Assembly: GCF_003590335.1 (NCBI RefSeq) | Contig: NZ_MIET01000071.1 | Location: 1 to 64,000 of the forward strand | Reading direction: 5' to 3' | Length of the DNA stretch: 64,000 nt | From: Pseudoalteromonas sp. MSK9-3 | GTDB taxonomy: Bacteria > Pseudomonadota > Gammaproteobacteria > Enterobacterales > Alteromonadaceae | In this document: piece by piece, positions 7,685 to 16,970 of the stretch | How positions within the stretch are numbered: the stretch's first letter is position 1 | How the letters are laid out: each line of letters starts with the position of its first letter | The notes under the pieces: model-generated | What the model saw: only the letters and a program-made list of their open reading frames with translations | The model's database searches: none | Told to the model about the DNA's origin: nothing | Translations under genes and position numbers: made by a program

Positions 7685-8707
7685 GTGAACAAAATAATAT
7701 TATTAATCACGCTTATTTTTTCATCGTTTAGTGCTCAAGCAAGTAATTTGATCAATGATGAACGGATTAAAGATCAAATAAATTGCTTTAGTTCAATATA
7801 CGAAAACTATGATTCATGGCGTGGCTTTATGGAAATGAAATATAAAAAGAGAAGTAAATCTAAAGAAGCACTGTCAGACCAATTGTCATGGTTCGATTCT
7901 ATGTTTGGAGAAGAGGAGTTTAATAAATATAAAAAAAATCTATCGTGCAAAGCGTTTACCTATCAAGTCGATGGCAATGATGTACATGGTTACGTTGTTA
8001 AGCCTAAAAAAAGCGCAAAAAAGTTACCTGTATTAGTATATAACCGTGGCGGTAATGGTCCGTTTGGTTCAGTCCAATTTGGTTCAATGATGCATAATCT
8101 ATTTCCAATTGCTAACGAAGGTTTTGTTATTATTGGTAGCCAATATCGAGGAAGCCAATACCCAGGTACACGTGCCAAAAATGTGATGCACGATGAATTT
8201 GGTGGAAAAGATGTGAAGGATGTTACTGAGTTATTGGATTATATCCCTAAAATTGAAGGTGCTGATCCACAACGCATAGGTATGTATGGCTTTAGCAGAG
8301 GTGGAATGCAAACACATTTAGCTTTAAAGCAAGTAAAAAACGTAAAAGCGATAGCAACTATTGCAGGTTCTACTGACTTATTACAAGAGCTGAATTTTCG
8401 TCCTGCTATGGAAAAGGTTTATACACATAGAATTCCTGATTATGAAACTAATAAAGTAACTGAATTAGAAAAGCGTTCAGTAATAAATTGGGTCAATGAG
8501 TTATCATCCAATGTGCCTATTTTACTTTTACATGGGGAAGATGATAAACGCATATCTGCTAATAGTTCAGTTGAACTAGCGGATGCCTTAGCAAAAAAGA
8601 ATATTCCGCATAAGCTTGTTATTTATTCCAAAGATGATCACGATTTAACAAAAAACAAAGATAAAGCGAATAAAGAATTAGTTAACTGGTTCAACATGTA
8701 TTTATAA
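7685..8707 (+). CDS. Exported alpha/beta-hydrolase, prolyl-oligopeptidase (S9) type
   Basis: This is a 340-residue protein with a Sec signal peptide (residues 1-19, cleavage after SAQA). The catalytic domain has the nucleophile elbow YGFSRGG (Ser204), an acid in LLHGEDDKR and the histidine in SKDDHDL, in S9 order. The oxyanion region is YNRGGNGPFG. There is no beta-propeller, so it is a short S9-like peptidase or esterase of the periplasm. The start is GTG 7685 with GGAG 8 bases upstream. It stands alone, convergent with the DUF1552 operon. The substrate is unknown. Confidence 0.8.
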   Translation: MNKIILLITLIFSSFSAQASNLINDERIKDQINCFSSIYENYDSWRGFMEMKYKKRSKSKEALSDQLSWFDSMFGEEEFNKYKKNLSCKAFTYQVDGNDVHGYVVKPKKSAKKLPVLVYNRGGNGPFGSVQFGSMMHNLFPIANEGFVIIGSQYRGSQYPGTRAKNVMHDEFGGKDVKDVTELLDYIPKIEGADPQRIGMYGFSRGGMQTHLALKQVKNVKAIATIAGSTDLLQELNFRPAMEKVYTHRIPDYETNKVTELEKRSVINWVNELSSNVPILLLHGEDDKRISANSSVELADALAKKNIPHKLVIYSKDDHDLTKNKDKANKELVNWFNMYL

Positions 8708-8834
8708 ATAATAGCTAATAGAGGCTTTCAGGGTCTTGTTGATCAAATCGCGGTATTATGATCAAGTTCGACCCTGTCACAGTTCTTTTACTCTGTATCT
8801 AAATCTGTGTAACTGCCATTTAATTGATTGTTGT

Positions 8835-10061
8835 CTATGTAATAACTCCTGGAATTTCCTTACCAAAATCAAGATTCACGCCGCATGCTTTGGCTGCGGT
8901 ATGCAGTACATCATGTTGGTTATAACCAGCGCCAAGATCACTGACGACACCTCGGTTGACTCGATCTCCTCCTCCTGCAATAAGGTACGAACATGGGTTT
9001 GCCGAATGTTTATCTGCATGTCCCATATCCGATGTTTCTAGCACGACCGTACTATCCAGTATGCTGGCGGCTTTTAGTTTTTGAATCAAATATGCACTTA
9101 AGCTACCGAGGTGGCTACGCATCTCGGTGTAGTAAGGATAGTTTGGTTGACCGCGACTGCCGCCGTGTATTGCATTGTGATAATGTCCTTGGAAGTTCAG
9201 TTCAGGAATGCGAAATTCAGACTGGTGATTGCCAAATGCCAGTGATACAGAGCTAGTCAGGTTGCACTGCAATGCGGCCACGGCAATATCTGCTTGTAAA
9301 CGTGCTTGTTGACTGAATGTGTCAAAGGTCAAAGGAAATTCTGTACCATCAGGGGCTATGCCGCAAGAGACGCCGCCGTAAAGCTCATCTAAACGTCGCT
9401 GAGTATCAGATATTGCATCTAGATGGTCATTCATTCTTTGTACTTCGTATCCTGCCAGTCGGTTTTTGATTGCATTGGCAGCCGACATATGCGCATTCAT
9501 GATAGGTGTTTTACTATTGCTACCTTGTGCACTGCCAAACACCATTTTAAATACGGTGAAAGGGTTCTCTTGAAATGGCAAGTGATTGCGGTTGTCTTTG
9601 GTTAACTGCCCTTGACCATTACTGTGCACGCCTAAATTGAGATAGCGAAATGGTAGGTTAGGGCCTAGCGCATTGCCCATTGTGACGTCATAGCTGTCAC
9701 TGCCCCAGTTTTTAGCAAGTAGGATGGGCATACGGCCATGACCCGCATTGGAATGTGACATATTGACCATAAAGTTACAGTCAGTTTTGACTGGTTCATA
9801 CCCTGCAGACATGGCGCCTAACTGCATACTTTCACCGCTTCCTGATGGGTTCCAAAGTGATGCTACCGAACCCCCAGGTATATAAATTGATACGGTTTTA
9901 TTTGGTAGGCTTGCACTTTGGGCATCGGCATCTCTGGCGTAAAGCAGCCCTGATACTAAAGGCACAGTACGAAGCAAGGCGGTAGAAATTCCTGATGCCA
10001 TAAACACTTTTAATAGTCTACGGCGTGACATCATCATGTTATTTAAATGTTCATTTTTCAT
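8835..10061 (-). CDS. DUF1552 protein, Tat-exported
   Basis: This is a 408-residue protein with a twin-arginine signal (MSRRRLLKVFMASG..., cleavage near ADAQSA). It matches the DUF1552 family: LYARDADA-type leader, FVMNMSH-like region (here NFMVNMSHSNAGHG), and the C-terminal ETSDMGHADKHSANPCSYLI and GAGYNQHDVLHT. DUF1552 proteins typically pair with DUF1592/1588/1585 cytochrome-like proteins in Planctomycetes and marine bacteria; their reaction is not established. ATG 10061 is chosen over GTG 10091 because AGAAGG lies in front of it and it places the RR motif near the N-terminus. It is the last gene of a three-gene operon. Confidence 0.85.
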   Translation of the reverse strand: MKNEHLNNMMMSRRRLLKVFMASGISTALLRTVPLVSGLLYARDADAQSASLPNKTVSIYIPGGSVASLWNPSGSGESMQLGAMSAGYEPVKTDCNFMVNMSHSNAGHGRMPILLAKNWGSDSYDVTMGNALGPNLPFRYLNLGVHSNGQGQLTKDNRNHLPFQENPFTVFKMVFGSAQGSNSKTPIMNAHMSAANAIKNRLAGYEVQRMNDHLDAISDTQRRLDELYGGVSCGIAPDGTEFPLTFDTFSQQARLQADIAVAALQCNLTSSVSLAFGNHQSEFRIPELNFQGHYHNAIHGGSRGQPNYPYYTEMRSHLGSLSAYLIQKLKAASILDSTVVLETSDMGHADKHSANPCSYLIAGGGDRVNRGVVSDLGAGYNQHDVLHTAAKACGVNLDFGKEIPGVIT

Positions 10062-10090
10062 TTTACTAACCTTCTGTATTGTGATCCGCA

Positions 10091-13000
10091 CTAGTGATTT
10101 CTAGACCAAGCTTTGCGATAACGGACAGACTTCAATGAACCAAACTTTTCTAACATGGCTCTTGGGCTATTTTGCATCATGGTATTTGTAAGTGTGTCTA
10201 GTTCACACATGTAACCGATTTGCTCTGTGTCAGATAGGCGTCTTTCTTCGTCATTAGATGGGTCGACTGAGTCGTGACCCACCCCCATAACATAGCGGAA
10301 CATTTGCTGAGGCAAGCAACTTTGAGCAGAAGGGAGATCAGCAATAACGGCACCTAGCTGTTTGGCGCCATTAAATGGTACTGAATCACTGACTTCTGAA
10401 TATTTCTGCGGCGCATAGAGGGTGCCCGATGCGTCTATTATATTACCATTGTTATCGTTATTTCTAACTTTACCAACGGCGTCAAAGTCTTCCATCCCAA
10501 AACCCATTGGATTGATGTACTTTTCGTGGCAGCTAGAACAAGGCTGACCTTCTGTTAAGCTGTGATACTTAAGTCGGTTAGTTGTGGCTGGGTCTTGTAA
10601 CATGTCAGACAGCTCGGCAAGTCTTTGCTCTCTGGCTTCGAAAGTCCCCGCAGGTGGGTCGGGTTGATCTTGGCATAGCATACGGCGGCGCACGCGCACG
10701 GATCGTAAAATTGGGTGAGACTCATTCACTTCAGCCCAGCGAGACATAAATGCACCATTGGCTAATATGCCACCGCGCTCTGTGGTATCTACTTTTTGTA
10801 ATTCATCACCAGTTACACCCGCAATATTGTAGTGGTCAGCTAGTTGCTGATTTACAAACGTAAAGTTAGCGTTATAGAGCGAGCCAAAATTTTCATCCGG
10901 TTGCGTCATGATGTATGAAAAAGTTTCGCTCATCTCTGCCTTCATCGCTGGCACCAATTGCGCAAAACCCGGGTAGACGTTTTGATCCTTTGTTGCGACT
11001 TCCAAATTACCTGTACCTAACCAACTGCTAACGAAATTTCCGAGCACAGATTTGGCATTTCCAGCAAGGCGATTTGCGTGTGCAATGATATTAACCACAT
11101 CACGAAGTTCATCACGCTCAGCGGCCTGCCAAAGTAGTTGATCAGGTGTTGAGCCTGTAAATGTATAAGATAAAAAGGTGGCCATTTCCCAAGACGTCAG
11201 CTCGAAGGCGTCTGAATCTAATTCAGAATTCGCTGGGTTTTGCTCTCCTAACTCATGACGATATATAAACTGTGGTGAAGACAGTAACCCCTCCAAAGCG
11301 AGCTTCATGCCAGCTTCAATATCTCCATTGTGGAAAAAGCCCGTAGCAATCAATTTATAGCTTTGTGACTCATCTTGCGTTAATGGACGGCGGAATATTT
11401 GTGGTGCAAGCTCGTCAACCAAACTATTGGCGCACGCTTCGTTAATTGTTGTACAGTTCAAAGCGGGTGAAAAACTATTTTCAGCCGCCCAATGTGATAG
11501 CTCTTCGGCTACAAGCAAGTAGTTACTGTAGTTGGAGGGCTGTATATTGGCATGAGTATTATTTATAAAAAAACCAATTTGAGAGTCAGGGGATAAGCCA
11601 TCTGACACCAAAAAATTCACACCCAGTAAATCTTCTACCGTATTTTGATACTCAGTTTGAGTTAATATTTTCAATTGCCTCGCACCGTATGCGACAGGTG
11701 TTAAAGTTGGGTCGCAGGCTAAAGATACTGGCCAAAGTGTTTGTAGATATGCTGCGATATCTGTTGCACATTGCTCGTCACACGCACTCGGAGTACCGTA
11801 AGGCATGGTCGTGGTAATGATATCAATCATGGTTTGTATATCTCGCTCAGTGTCGAGTGCGGGGAATGATCCCAAGCCGCCAGCTTCTGAGCCGTGGCAA
11901 CCCGCACAGCCCGTTTTGTATAGTTGCATGCCTCGGGCTACGGGATCAGTTTGTGTGACAACGACACGCTCGATATTACTTGGTTGTGAAGGCACTGAGT
12001 TGTTTAGTGCAATTACCTTGTAGTCGAATTCGCCTGACTCGGGTAAACCAGACTCATAAAAGCGTGAATTTGAAGCCAGCTCAGCAGCAGTTTGCCAACG
12101 ACCATCAAGGCTTTTAAAGCGTACCAAATAATCGGTCTCATTATTGCTGTTGTCATACCAATTCAATTGCGCTTTGCTTTCGGTTGATATGACACTGGCA
12201 CTTAGTTCGGTAGGTGTAGCTGGCTTCGATGGCATAACCACAGGGTTAAAACTGTCTTGCTCGGCAGATAGGTAGGTCAGGTTAAAGTAGACAGGTACAG
12301 CCTCACCAATGCTACTTAGGTTAGCGACGAGGCGTAAAGCCTCTATGCCATAATCCATCTCGAAGGTTTTACTGTCGATGATCAAGGGGGTGAGGGCACT
12401 GACATTGATTTTTCCGGTAGCAAGTTTTACGACTAACACGTTTAGGTTTAATGCTTGACTAACCCCATGCAAATTCATCTCACCGGTGATATTTTGAATA
12501 ACTGGGCTGCCAATCTCCATGTTGCGCAATTGCGTTTTATCTATGTGAGTCGTGAAGTAAGCCACAGGCAACAAACCTGTTTCAAATAGCAAGTCTACAA
12601 CTCGACTGTTTCTGATCTCTACACCCGTCGAGATGCTATTTAGATCGACTGCGAGGGTAATGTTTCCATCTGCATCGATACTGCCAGACAGAGCAGGATC
12701 TGCGTTATTGGTCGTCACAAATTGATTCAGCTCCGCAATGTGATCATTTTTTACTGAAACATAGCTTAGTAAAGACGCTGTACTATCAAGTTGCCACAAA
12801 CCCGTTTCTGTCACATTGTCTGGTGGTGTAGAACCTGAGTGGGTGCACACATCGCCAATTAGGTTAATGGCTACTTCATCGGTCAGCCCATTTTTATTGG
12901 CTACAAAACCCAAGTTAAATGATTGATTTGGGTGTATCGCATGACCTTGTGAGGTAATGATACACCCTGCGTCATTGCAATCGAAATTGCCATTCCAACT

Positions 13001-13258
13001 ATTTTGTAATGAAATGCCTGGGTTCCAAGAGAGTTCGATAGACCAATCATTGAGGGTTTGCTCGGAGTCATTTTCAATGACTATCTCGGTTTTAAAGCCA
13101 TTGTTCCAATTGTCAGCAATAGTGAATGAGCACTGTGCTGCATGAGCAAAAGACATACATGCCATCACACTCATACAGATAACAAACTTTGCGATTGCTG
13201 GCATCAAAGAGCAAGCATGCGTAAAGGTAAAAAAGCGTGTTAAGTTATTGAACGTCAT
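10091..13258 (-). CDS. Multidomain secreted protein: CBM2, YceI, FN3, cytochrome c, DUF1587/1595/1592/1588/1585
   Basis: The protein has 1055 residues. A signal peptide (1-40) is followed by a CBM2 carbohydrate-binding domain (43-137), a YceI-like lipocalin (153-330), an FN3 domain (345-436) and a cytochrome c domain with CAGCH (451-455) and a possible Met ligand at 485. The remainder is the DUF1587-1595-1592-1588-1585 series. That series contains a second haem-type motif CSSCH and the HPILRSVRVRRRMLCQ signature. YceI domains joined to CBMs in plant-wall-degrading marine bacteria bind isoprenoid quinones, so an electron-transfer role on polysaccharides is plausible. The start has an excellent AGGAGG. 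It lies 12 bp after the preceding gene and ends against DUF1552. Confidence 0.88.
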   Translation of the reverse strand: MTFNNLTRFFTFTHACSLMPAIAKFVICMSVMACMSFAHAAQCSFTIADNWNNGFKTEIVIENDSEQTLNDWSIELSWNPGISLQNSWNGNFDCNDAGCIITSQGHAIHPNQSFNLGFVANKNGLTDEVAINLIGDVCTHSGSTPPDNVTETGLWQLDSTASLLSYVSVKNDHIAELNQFVTTNNADPALSGSIDADGNITLAVDLNSISTGVEIRNSRVVDLLFETGLLPVAYFTTHIDKTQLRNMEIGSPVIQNITGEMNLHGVSQALNLNVLVVKLATGKINVSALTPLIIDSKTFEMDYGIEALRLVANLSSIGEAVPVYFNLTYLSAEQDSFNPVVMPSKPATPTELSASVISTESKAQLNWYDNSNNETDYLVRFKSLDGRWQTAAELASNSRFYESGLPESGEFDYKVIALNNSVPSQPSNIERVVVTQTDPVARGMQLYKTGCAGCHGSEAGGLGSFPALDTERDIQTMIDIITTTMPYGTPSACDEQCATDIAAYLQTLWPVSLACDPTLTPVAYGARQLKILTQTEYQNTVEDLLGVNFLVSDGLSPDSQIGFFINNTHANIQPSNYSNYLLVAEELSHWAAENSFSPALNCTTINEACANSLVDELAPQIFRRPLTQDESQSYKLIATGFFHNGDIEAGMKLALEGLLSSPQFIYRHELGEQNPANSELDSDAFELTSWEMATFLSYTFTGSTPDQLLWQAAERDELRDVVNIIAHANRLAGNAKSVLGNFVSSWLGTGNLEVATKDQNVYPGFAQLVPAMKAEMSETFSYIMTQPDENFGSLYNANFTFVNQQLADHYNIAGVTGDELQKVDTTERGGILANGAFMSRWAEVNESHPILRSVRVRRRMLCQDQPDPPAGTFEAREQRLAELSDMLQDPATTNRLKYHSLTEGQPCSSCHEKYINPMGFGMEDFDAVGKVRNNDNNGNIIDASGTLYAPQKYSEVSDSVPFNGAKQLGAVIADLPSAQSCLPQQMFRYVMGVGHDSVDPSNDEERRLSDTEQIGYMCELDTLTNTMMQNSPRAMLEKFGSLKSVRYRKAWSRNH

Positions 13259-13270
13259 CTTCTTCCCCTC

Positions 13271-15073
13271 CTATTGTTGAGCTGCAAAAACTAGGTTAAA
13301 GCTCACGGGCACTGCGTAACTGATCACAGATAAATTCGCCAATGTTCTTAGCGTTTCAATACCTGACTCTAAGCCCAAATCAGTGGCGTCTAACACAATT
13401 GGCGCAAGGCTTTGCACCAATATTTGATTGTTCGAAAGACGTCGAATTATGACGTCTGTGGTTATTTCTTTCACGACGCCTGCAAGAGAGAGCGTGGCAG
13501 AGATAGATTGCTTTTCACTACTGCCAACTGGGAGTGCCATCAACGCAGCATAGTTAACTGAGAGCAGGACTTCGGCGGTTGGGTAAGCGTCAGAATCGAA
13601 TAGAAAGGTTTTCATTCTGCTGTCACGGGTGTCATTACCGGTATCAACACTTGCCAGATCAACGACTAATTTTGCAACGCCTTCTGGTGTAATACTGCCA
13701 CTGATAGTATTAAATGTATGCGCTTCAACTAGATGCTGTTTTTTAGTTGAAACAAAATAAAGACGAGAGCTTTGAGGGTTTAATAGCAGAGGCTCGTTGA
13801 CCGGTGGGAGATCTGGTGCTGACACTTGAATATTGATTGATTCACTAATGGAGCTATTTACGCCATCATTTACCGTCAATGTAACAGAGAATACGCCTTC
13901 TTCATTAAAAACGTGTGCGGGGTTTGGTTCATTGGAGGTACTACCGTTGCCAAAGTCCCAGCTAAAAGTCAGGGGATCACCGTCTAAATCTGAAGATTCA
14001 CTGGCTTCAAAATTTACTGTTAATGGGTACTCACCAGATGTGACAGACGCGGATGCAACCGCTGAGGGAGGATGATTAATACTGCCGTCTAGTGAGCATA
14101 AACCACCCAGAGAAGGAGACGTCGGTGTGTCATTTTCTTGCGCTTTTTGCGCATTGAACCCAAAGTTTAAACTCTGACCTGGATTGATTGTACGATTGTA
14201 ACTTTCATTGATGATCTCATAAGGGTTATTACCACTGTGTTTACCATGCCAAACGCCAGTCAATTTAGTATTGTCAGCAAATGCCATTAGCACTTTCCAG
14301 CTTGAAATGGCAACACTTTCAGTATTGGTTATTGTAACTTTACCTCGAAAGCCAGAATTCCATTCTTGTTCAACGTCAAAAACACAGAGTGCTGACTCTG
14401 GCTCAGCTTCATTAATTGTGACTTCCACTGGCGCAGCGTGGTAGTCGTTAGTACCGTCATTTATGGTTAACGAAACCTGATAATCACCTGGGTGCTCAAA
14501 TATATGGTGTGGGTTTACTTCATTTGAACTGTGATTATCACCAAAATTCCAAAGGTAACTTATATTATTGGACGGTGCGTTTTCAATCTGACTGTTAAAA
14601 CTTATTGCTACGGGGGATGTGCCTTGAGTTTCTGACGTTGTAATCTTAACTTTAACTTCATCGTTATTATTTTGTGCGCCATTGTCACAAATGCCAAATA
14701 ACCTGGGTATCTTGGTGACTTGTTCATGACCTTTTTTTACATTGAAGCCAAAAGATTGAGATGCACTCGGATTGATATTGCTATTCCAACCGAGACTTTT
14801 AAATTGATATGGACTGTTACCGCTGAGTTGAGCTCGCCAAGCATTATTGATTGACTCACCGTGATCAAATTCCAATCCTACTTCCCAACCATTTATGGCT
14901 GTGTTCGTATTGTTATATACTGTGACTTCTGCGGTATACCCACTTTGCCACTCATTTTTAACTTTGAACTCGCATTGCATAGCCAAGCTGTGTATGGAGT
15001 GCCCCAAAACCATTAAGCAGAGTCCTATTTTAAAAAAACGGTGCTGCTTGATATTGTATTTACGGTGTTTCAT
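13271..15073 (-). CDS. Secreted CBM2-PKD-CBM2-PKD-YceI protein
   Basis: This is a 600-residue protein. The signal peptide (about 1-31) is followed by CBM2 (33-130, NAWRAQLSGNSPYQF), PKD (142-222, YLWNFGDNHSSNEVNP), a second CBM2 (230-330, GVWHGKHSGNNPYEI), a second PKD (340-420, FSWDFGNGSTSNEPNP) and a C-terminal YceI-like domain. It has no catalytic glycosidase domain. It would bind polysaccharide and, through YceI, a quinone-like lipid. ATG 15073 is chosen because GGGGA precedes it; an upstream ATG at 15097 has no such site. It is the first gene of the operon and lies behind a c-di-GMP riboswitch about 230 bases upstream. Confidence 0.86.
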   Translation of the reverse strand: MKHRKYNIKQHRFFKIGLCLMVLGHSIHSLAMQCEFKVKNEWQSGYTAEVTVYNNTNTAINGWEVGLEFDHGESINNAWRAQLSGNSPYQFKSLGWNSNINPSASQSFGFNVKKGHEQVTKIPRLFGICDNGAQNNNDEVKVKITTSETQGTSPVAISFNSQIENAPSNNISYLWNFGDNHSSNEVNPHHIFEHPGDYQVSLTINDGTNDYHAAPVEVTINEAEPESALCVFDVEQEWNSGFRGKVTITNTESVAISSWKVLMAFADNTKLTGVWHGKHSGNNPYEIINESYNRTINPGQSLNFGFNAQKAQENDTPTSPSLGGLCSLDGSINHPPSAVASASVTSGEYPLTVNFEASESSDLDGDPLTFSWDFGNGSTSNEPNPAHVFNEEGVFSVTLTVNDGVNSSISESINIQVSAPDLPPVNEPLLLNPQSSRLYFVSTKKQHLVEAHTFNTISGSITPEGVAKLVVDLASVDTGNDTRDSRMKTFLFDSDAYPTAEVLLSVNYAALMALPVGSSEKQSISATLSLAGVVKEITTDVIIRRLSNNQILVQSLAPIVLDATDLGLESGIETLRTLANLSVISYAVPVSFNLVFAAQQ

Positions 15074-15300
15074 GAAAATTCCCCGAAACATTGTCATGTG
15101 ACATGTTATGTTCCCGCCGTTCTTCGTTGAACAGACGTTTGAACAGATCTACAGGCGGCAATAGTTGGCGCAAAAGTCGGGTATGAGGAAAAACCACAAG
15201 TTGGAGGTATGGCATAGTATGCCATTGGCGTGAATACCGATCAGCTGCGCAATGCGCATACAAGAGAGCGTATGATCATTGTGAGCATGACAAAATTGGC

Positions 15301-15378
15301 ATTCAGCAACCCCGCTATCTTAGTTCTCACCTTAGACCGGAAGCTTTGCGTCCCTTTTTTTCAAAAGGTTTGCTATTT
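15301..15378 (-). promoter_or_regulatory. Cyclic-di-GMP-I (GEMM-I) riboswitch
   Basis: Read on the minus strand, the aptamer runs AGCAAACC, then P2 CCTTTT-GAAA-AAAAGG with a GNRA tetraloop, then the highly conserved GGGACGCAAAGC. The tetraloop-receptor side follows (TTCCGGTCTAAGG), then GATAGCGGGGTTGC closing P1 (AGCAA with TTGCT). These are the invariant blocks of the GEMM-I class. It sits about 230 bases upstream of the CBM2 operon in the same direction. A hairpin CAATG..CATAC/GTATG..CATTG (15250-15281) follows the aptamer and could be part of the expression platform. It has no U-run, so the mode of control is unclear. Confidence 0.92.
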
Positions 15379-15596
15379 TAAGCCTGTCTCAGCAAATTAG
15401 CTTAAGGGGGCTGTAACCGCAAGGGCGCAACCTTAAAATTCACAATATTTGCACATTTCAGCCCATTGAAGTACTTACTGTCATACCAAATTACGAGTCA
15501 CTTCCTAAGTATTATTTATAAGTTAAATTTTTATTGAAGCGATAAGGTGTATTATTGTGCTGTTCTGCAGACTATTGTGTTTTTAAGGAAAAATTT
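15379..15596. other. Divergent promoter region, no gene seen
   Basis: This stretch separates the riboswitch (leftward) from the small membrane protein gene (rightward) and should hold the promoters for both. I see an AT-rich core at 15510-15550 but no hexamer pair good enough to annotate. Confidence 0.4.
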
Positions 15597-15962
15597 ATGT
15601 TACTCGTAGGCGCATTTATATTAATTTTTATTGGTTTTGTGCATTCTTATCTCGGTGAAAAATATTTGCTGATCCGGCTGTTTAAAAGAGATAATTTACC
15701 TAAGTTACTTGGCAGCGATTGGTTTACTAAGCGCGTTTTAAGGTTCGCTTGGCATTTAACAACGGTTGCTTGGTGGGGCTTCGCAGCAATACTTTATTTC
15801 ATGTCTAATTCGAGCAGCGCGCTGCGTTTTGAAATTCTTATAACCATAGCAAGTGTCTTTGCTGCTAGTGGCGTTATGTCCTTTATATTTTCTCGCGGTA
15901 AACACCTGTCATGGTTCTTCTTTTTCTGTGTGGCTGGTGTGAGTGTATTTTGTGCAATATAA
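15597..15962 (+). CDS. Small integral membrane protein, unknown function
   Basis: This is a 121-residue protein with about four hydrophobic segments (residues 1-18, 47-68, 76-95 and 102-121) and short charged loops (GEKYLLIRLFKRDNLPKLLG between the first two). The start at 15597 (MLLVGAFIL) is chosen over an upstream ATG at 15555 because AAGGA lies 9 bases before it and the upstream residues are not membrane-like. I do not recognise a named family. It stands alone between the riboswitch region and a GNAT gene. Confidence 0.65.
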   Translation: MLLVGAFILIFIGFVHSYLGEKYLLIRLFKRDNLPKLLGSDWFTKRVLRFAWHLTTVAWWGFAAILYFMSNSSSALRFEILITIASVFAASGVMSFIFSRGKHLSWFFFFCVAGVSVFCAI

Positions 15963-16087
15963 ACCTGCTAAATATATAAAAATATGGTTAAGTAGTGTTA
16001 ATATCCCATAGTCTACTTGTGCTAGTTTATCACTTGCATATGGTATAAAATAATGAATTATAAACATATTTTATTTTTAAGGTCGCT

Positions 16088-16606
16088 ATGGAGTATCGCT
16101 TAATCATTGGAACAGATTATGTTGCATTGTCGGACTATTATTTGAGAAACGAGCAAGGTTTTAAGATCTGGCAGCCCAAATTAGCATATGATTTTCATTA
16201 TAAGGAGAATTGGAAGAAGCGGATAAGTGAGCAACTTGATGAGCAAAATTCAGGTAACGCTTATTATTTTGTAGCCGAAAAAAAGGGTATCGTTTATGGT
16301 CACTGTACTTTATCTCAAGTCAGTCGTGGCGTGTTTCAAGCTTGTTACCTTGGGTTTAGTGTCTGTAAGTCCTATGAAGGCAAGGGCATCGCATTTAATT
16401 TAGTGAAACATGCCTGTGATTATGCATTTGGGACTGTCAAACTCAATAGGATCATGGCTGCACATATACCACATAATAATCGTTCTGCGCGCCTGCTTAA
16501 AAGAGTTGGATTCAAACGTGACGGGTTTGCTAGGAATTACCTAAAGATTAATGGCAACTGGGAAAACCACATACTCTGCTCTTTACAAGCAGCAGATTGT
16601 TGCTAA
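16088..16606 (+). CDS. GNAT acetyltransferase, RimJ/RimL type
   Basis: The protein has 172 residues and a GNAT fold. The acetyl-CoA loop region is LGFSVCKSYEGKGIAFNLVK, and RIMAAHIPHNNRSARLLKRV and GFKRDGFARNYLKINGNWEN match the RimJ/RimL pattern (N-x-x-S-x-x-L-L-x-x-x-G-F). Members acetylate N-terminal amines of ribosomal proteins or small molecules; the substrate here is not evident. The start is ATG 16088 with AAGG upstream. Confidence 0.82.
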   Translation: MEYRLIIGTDYVALSDYYLRNEQGFKIWQPKLAYDFHYKENWKKRISEQLDEQNSGNAYYFVAEKKGIVYGHCTLSQVSRGVFQACYLGFSVCKSYEGKGIAFNLVKHACDYAFGTVKLNRIMAAHIPHNNRSARLLKRVGFKRDGFARNYLKINGNWENHILCSLQAADCC

Positions 16607-16917
16607 TTTTGGTTATGTATTCATATGGGAACTGTCAGTCGGTAGGTGAGTTAAGCCATTATTTCGTAATAAGAGTTAAGGCCCATGTTATGTTAGCTTA
16701 TTATGAAAAGCCATGGTGACTTCCCCGTTTAGGAAAAGACTTCGGCTATTTTAAGGTGTCGTGATCAGCCAGTCCCTTCTTTGGGTAGAACGATGATATT
16801 ACACGTTTCCTTTATCAGCCTTGCGGTCTAACAGGCTGACAATTACACAAATTGTTACACTATCACGTTTAACTTTGTTTTTTGTAACTTGAGCGATTTT
16901 TTACACACTTGCTGTAT
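16607..16917. other. Intergenic region with one inverted repeat, no gene seen
   Basis: The only clear structure is TCAGCCT (16815-16821) with AGGCTGA (16833-16839), a 7-bp hairpin possibly acting as a transcription terminator for the GNAT gene, although no T-run follows. The rest reads as AT-rich leader to the next gene. Confidence 0.35.
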
Positions 16918-16948
16918 TTGTTAAGTTAATGTTCGTATCGGATATAAT
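16918..16948 (+). promoter_or_regulatory. Candidate sigma-70 promoter for the VPS10-like gene
   Basis: TATAAT at 16943-16948 is a perfect -10. The best -35 is TTGTTA (16918-16923) with a long 19-base spacer. Transcription would begin near 16955, which fits a start codon at 16971 and rules out the in-frame ATG at 16929. Confidence 0.45.
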
Positions 16949-16970
16949 AAAAACAGACTTTGGTGTGAAA

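Noticed and set aside
8736-9605. Plus-strand ORFs inside the DUF1552 gene
   Set aside because: Shadows of a clear minus-strand gene with Tat signal and family motifs.
15060-15263. 67-codon ORF between riboswitch and CBM2 operon
   Set aside because: Overlaps the start of the first operon gene and has no ribosome binding site; composition is unlike a protein.
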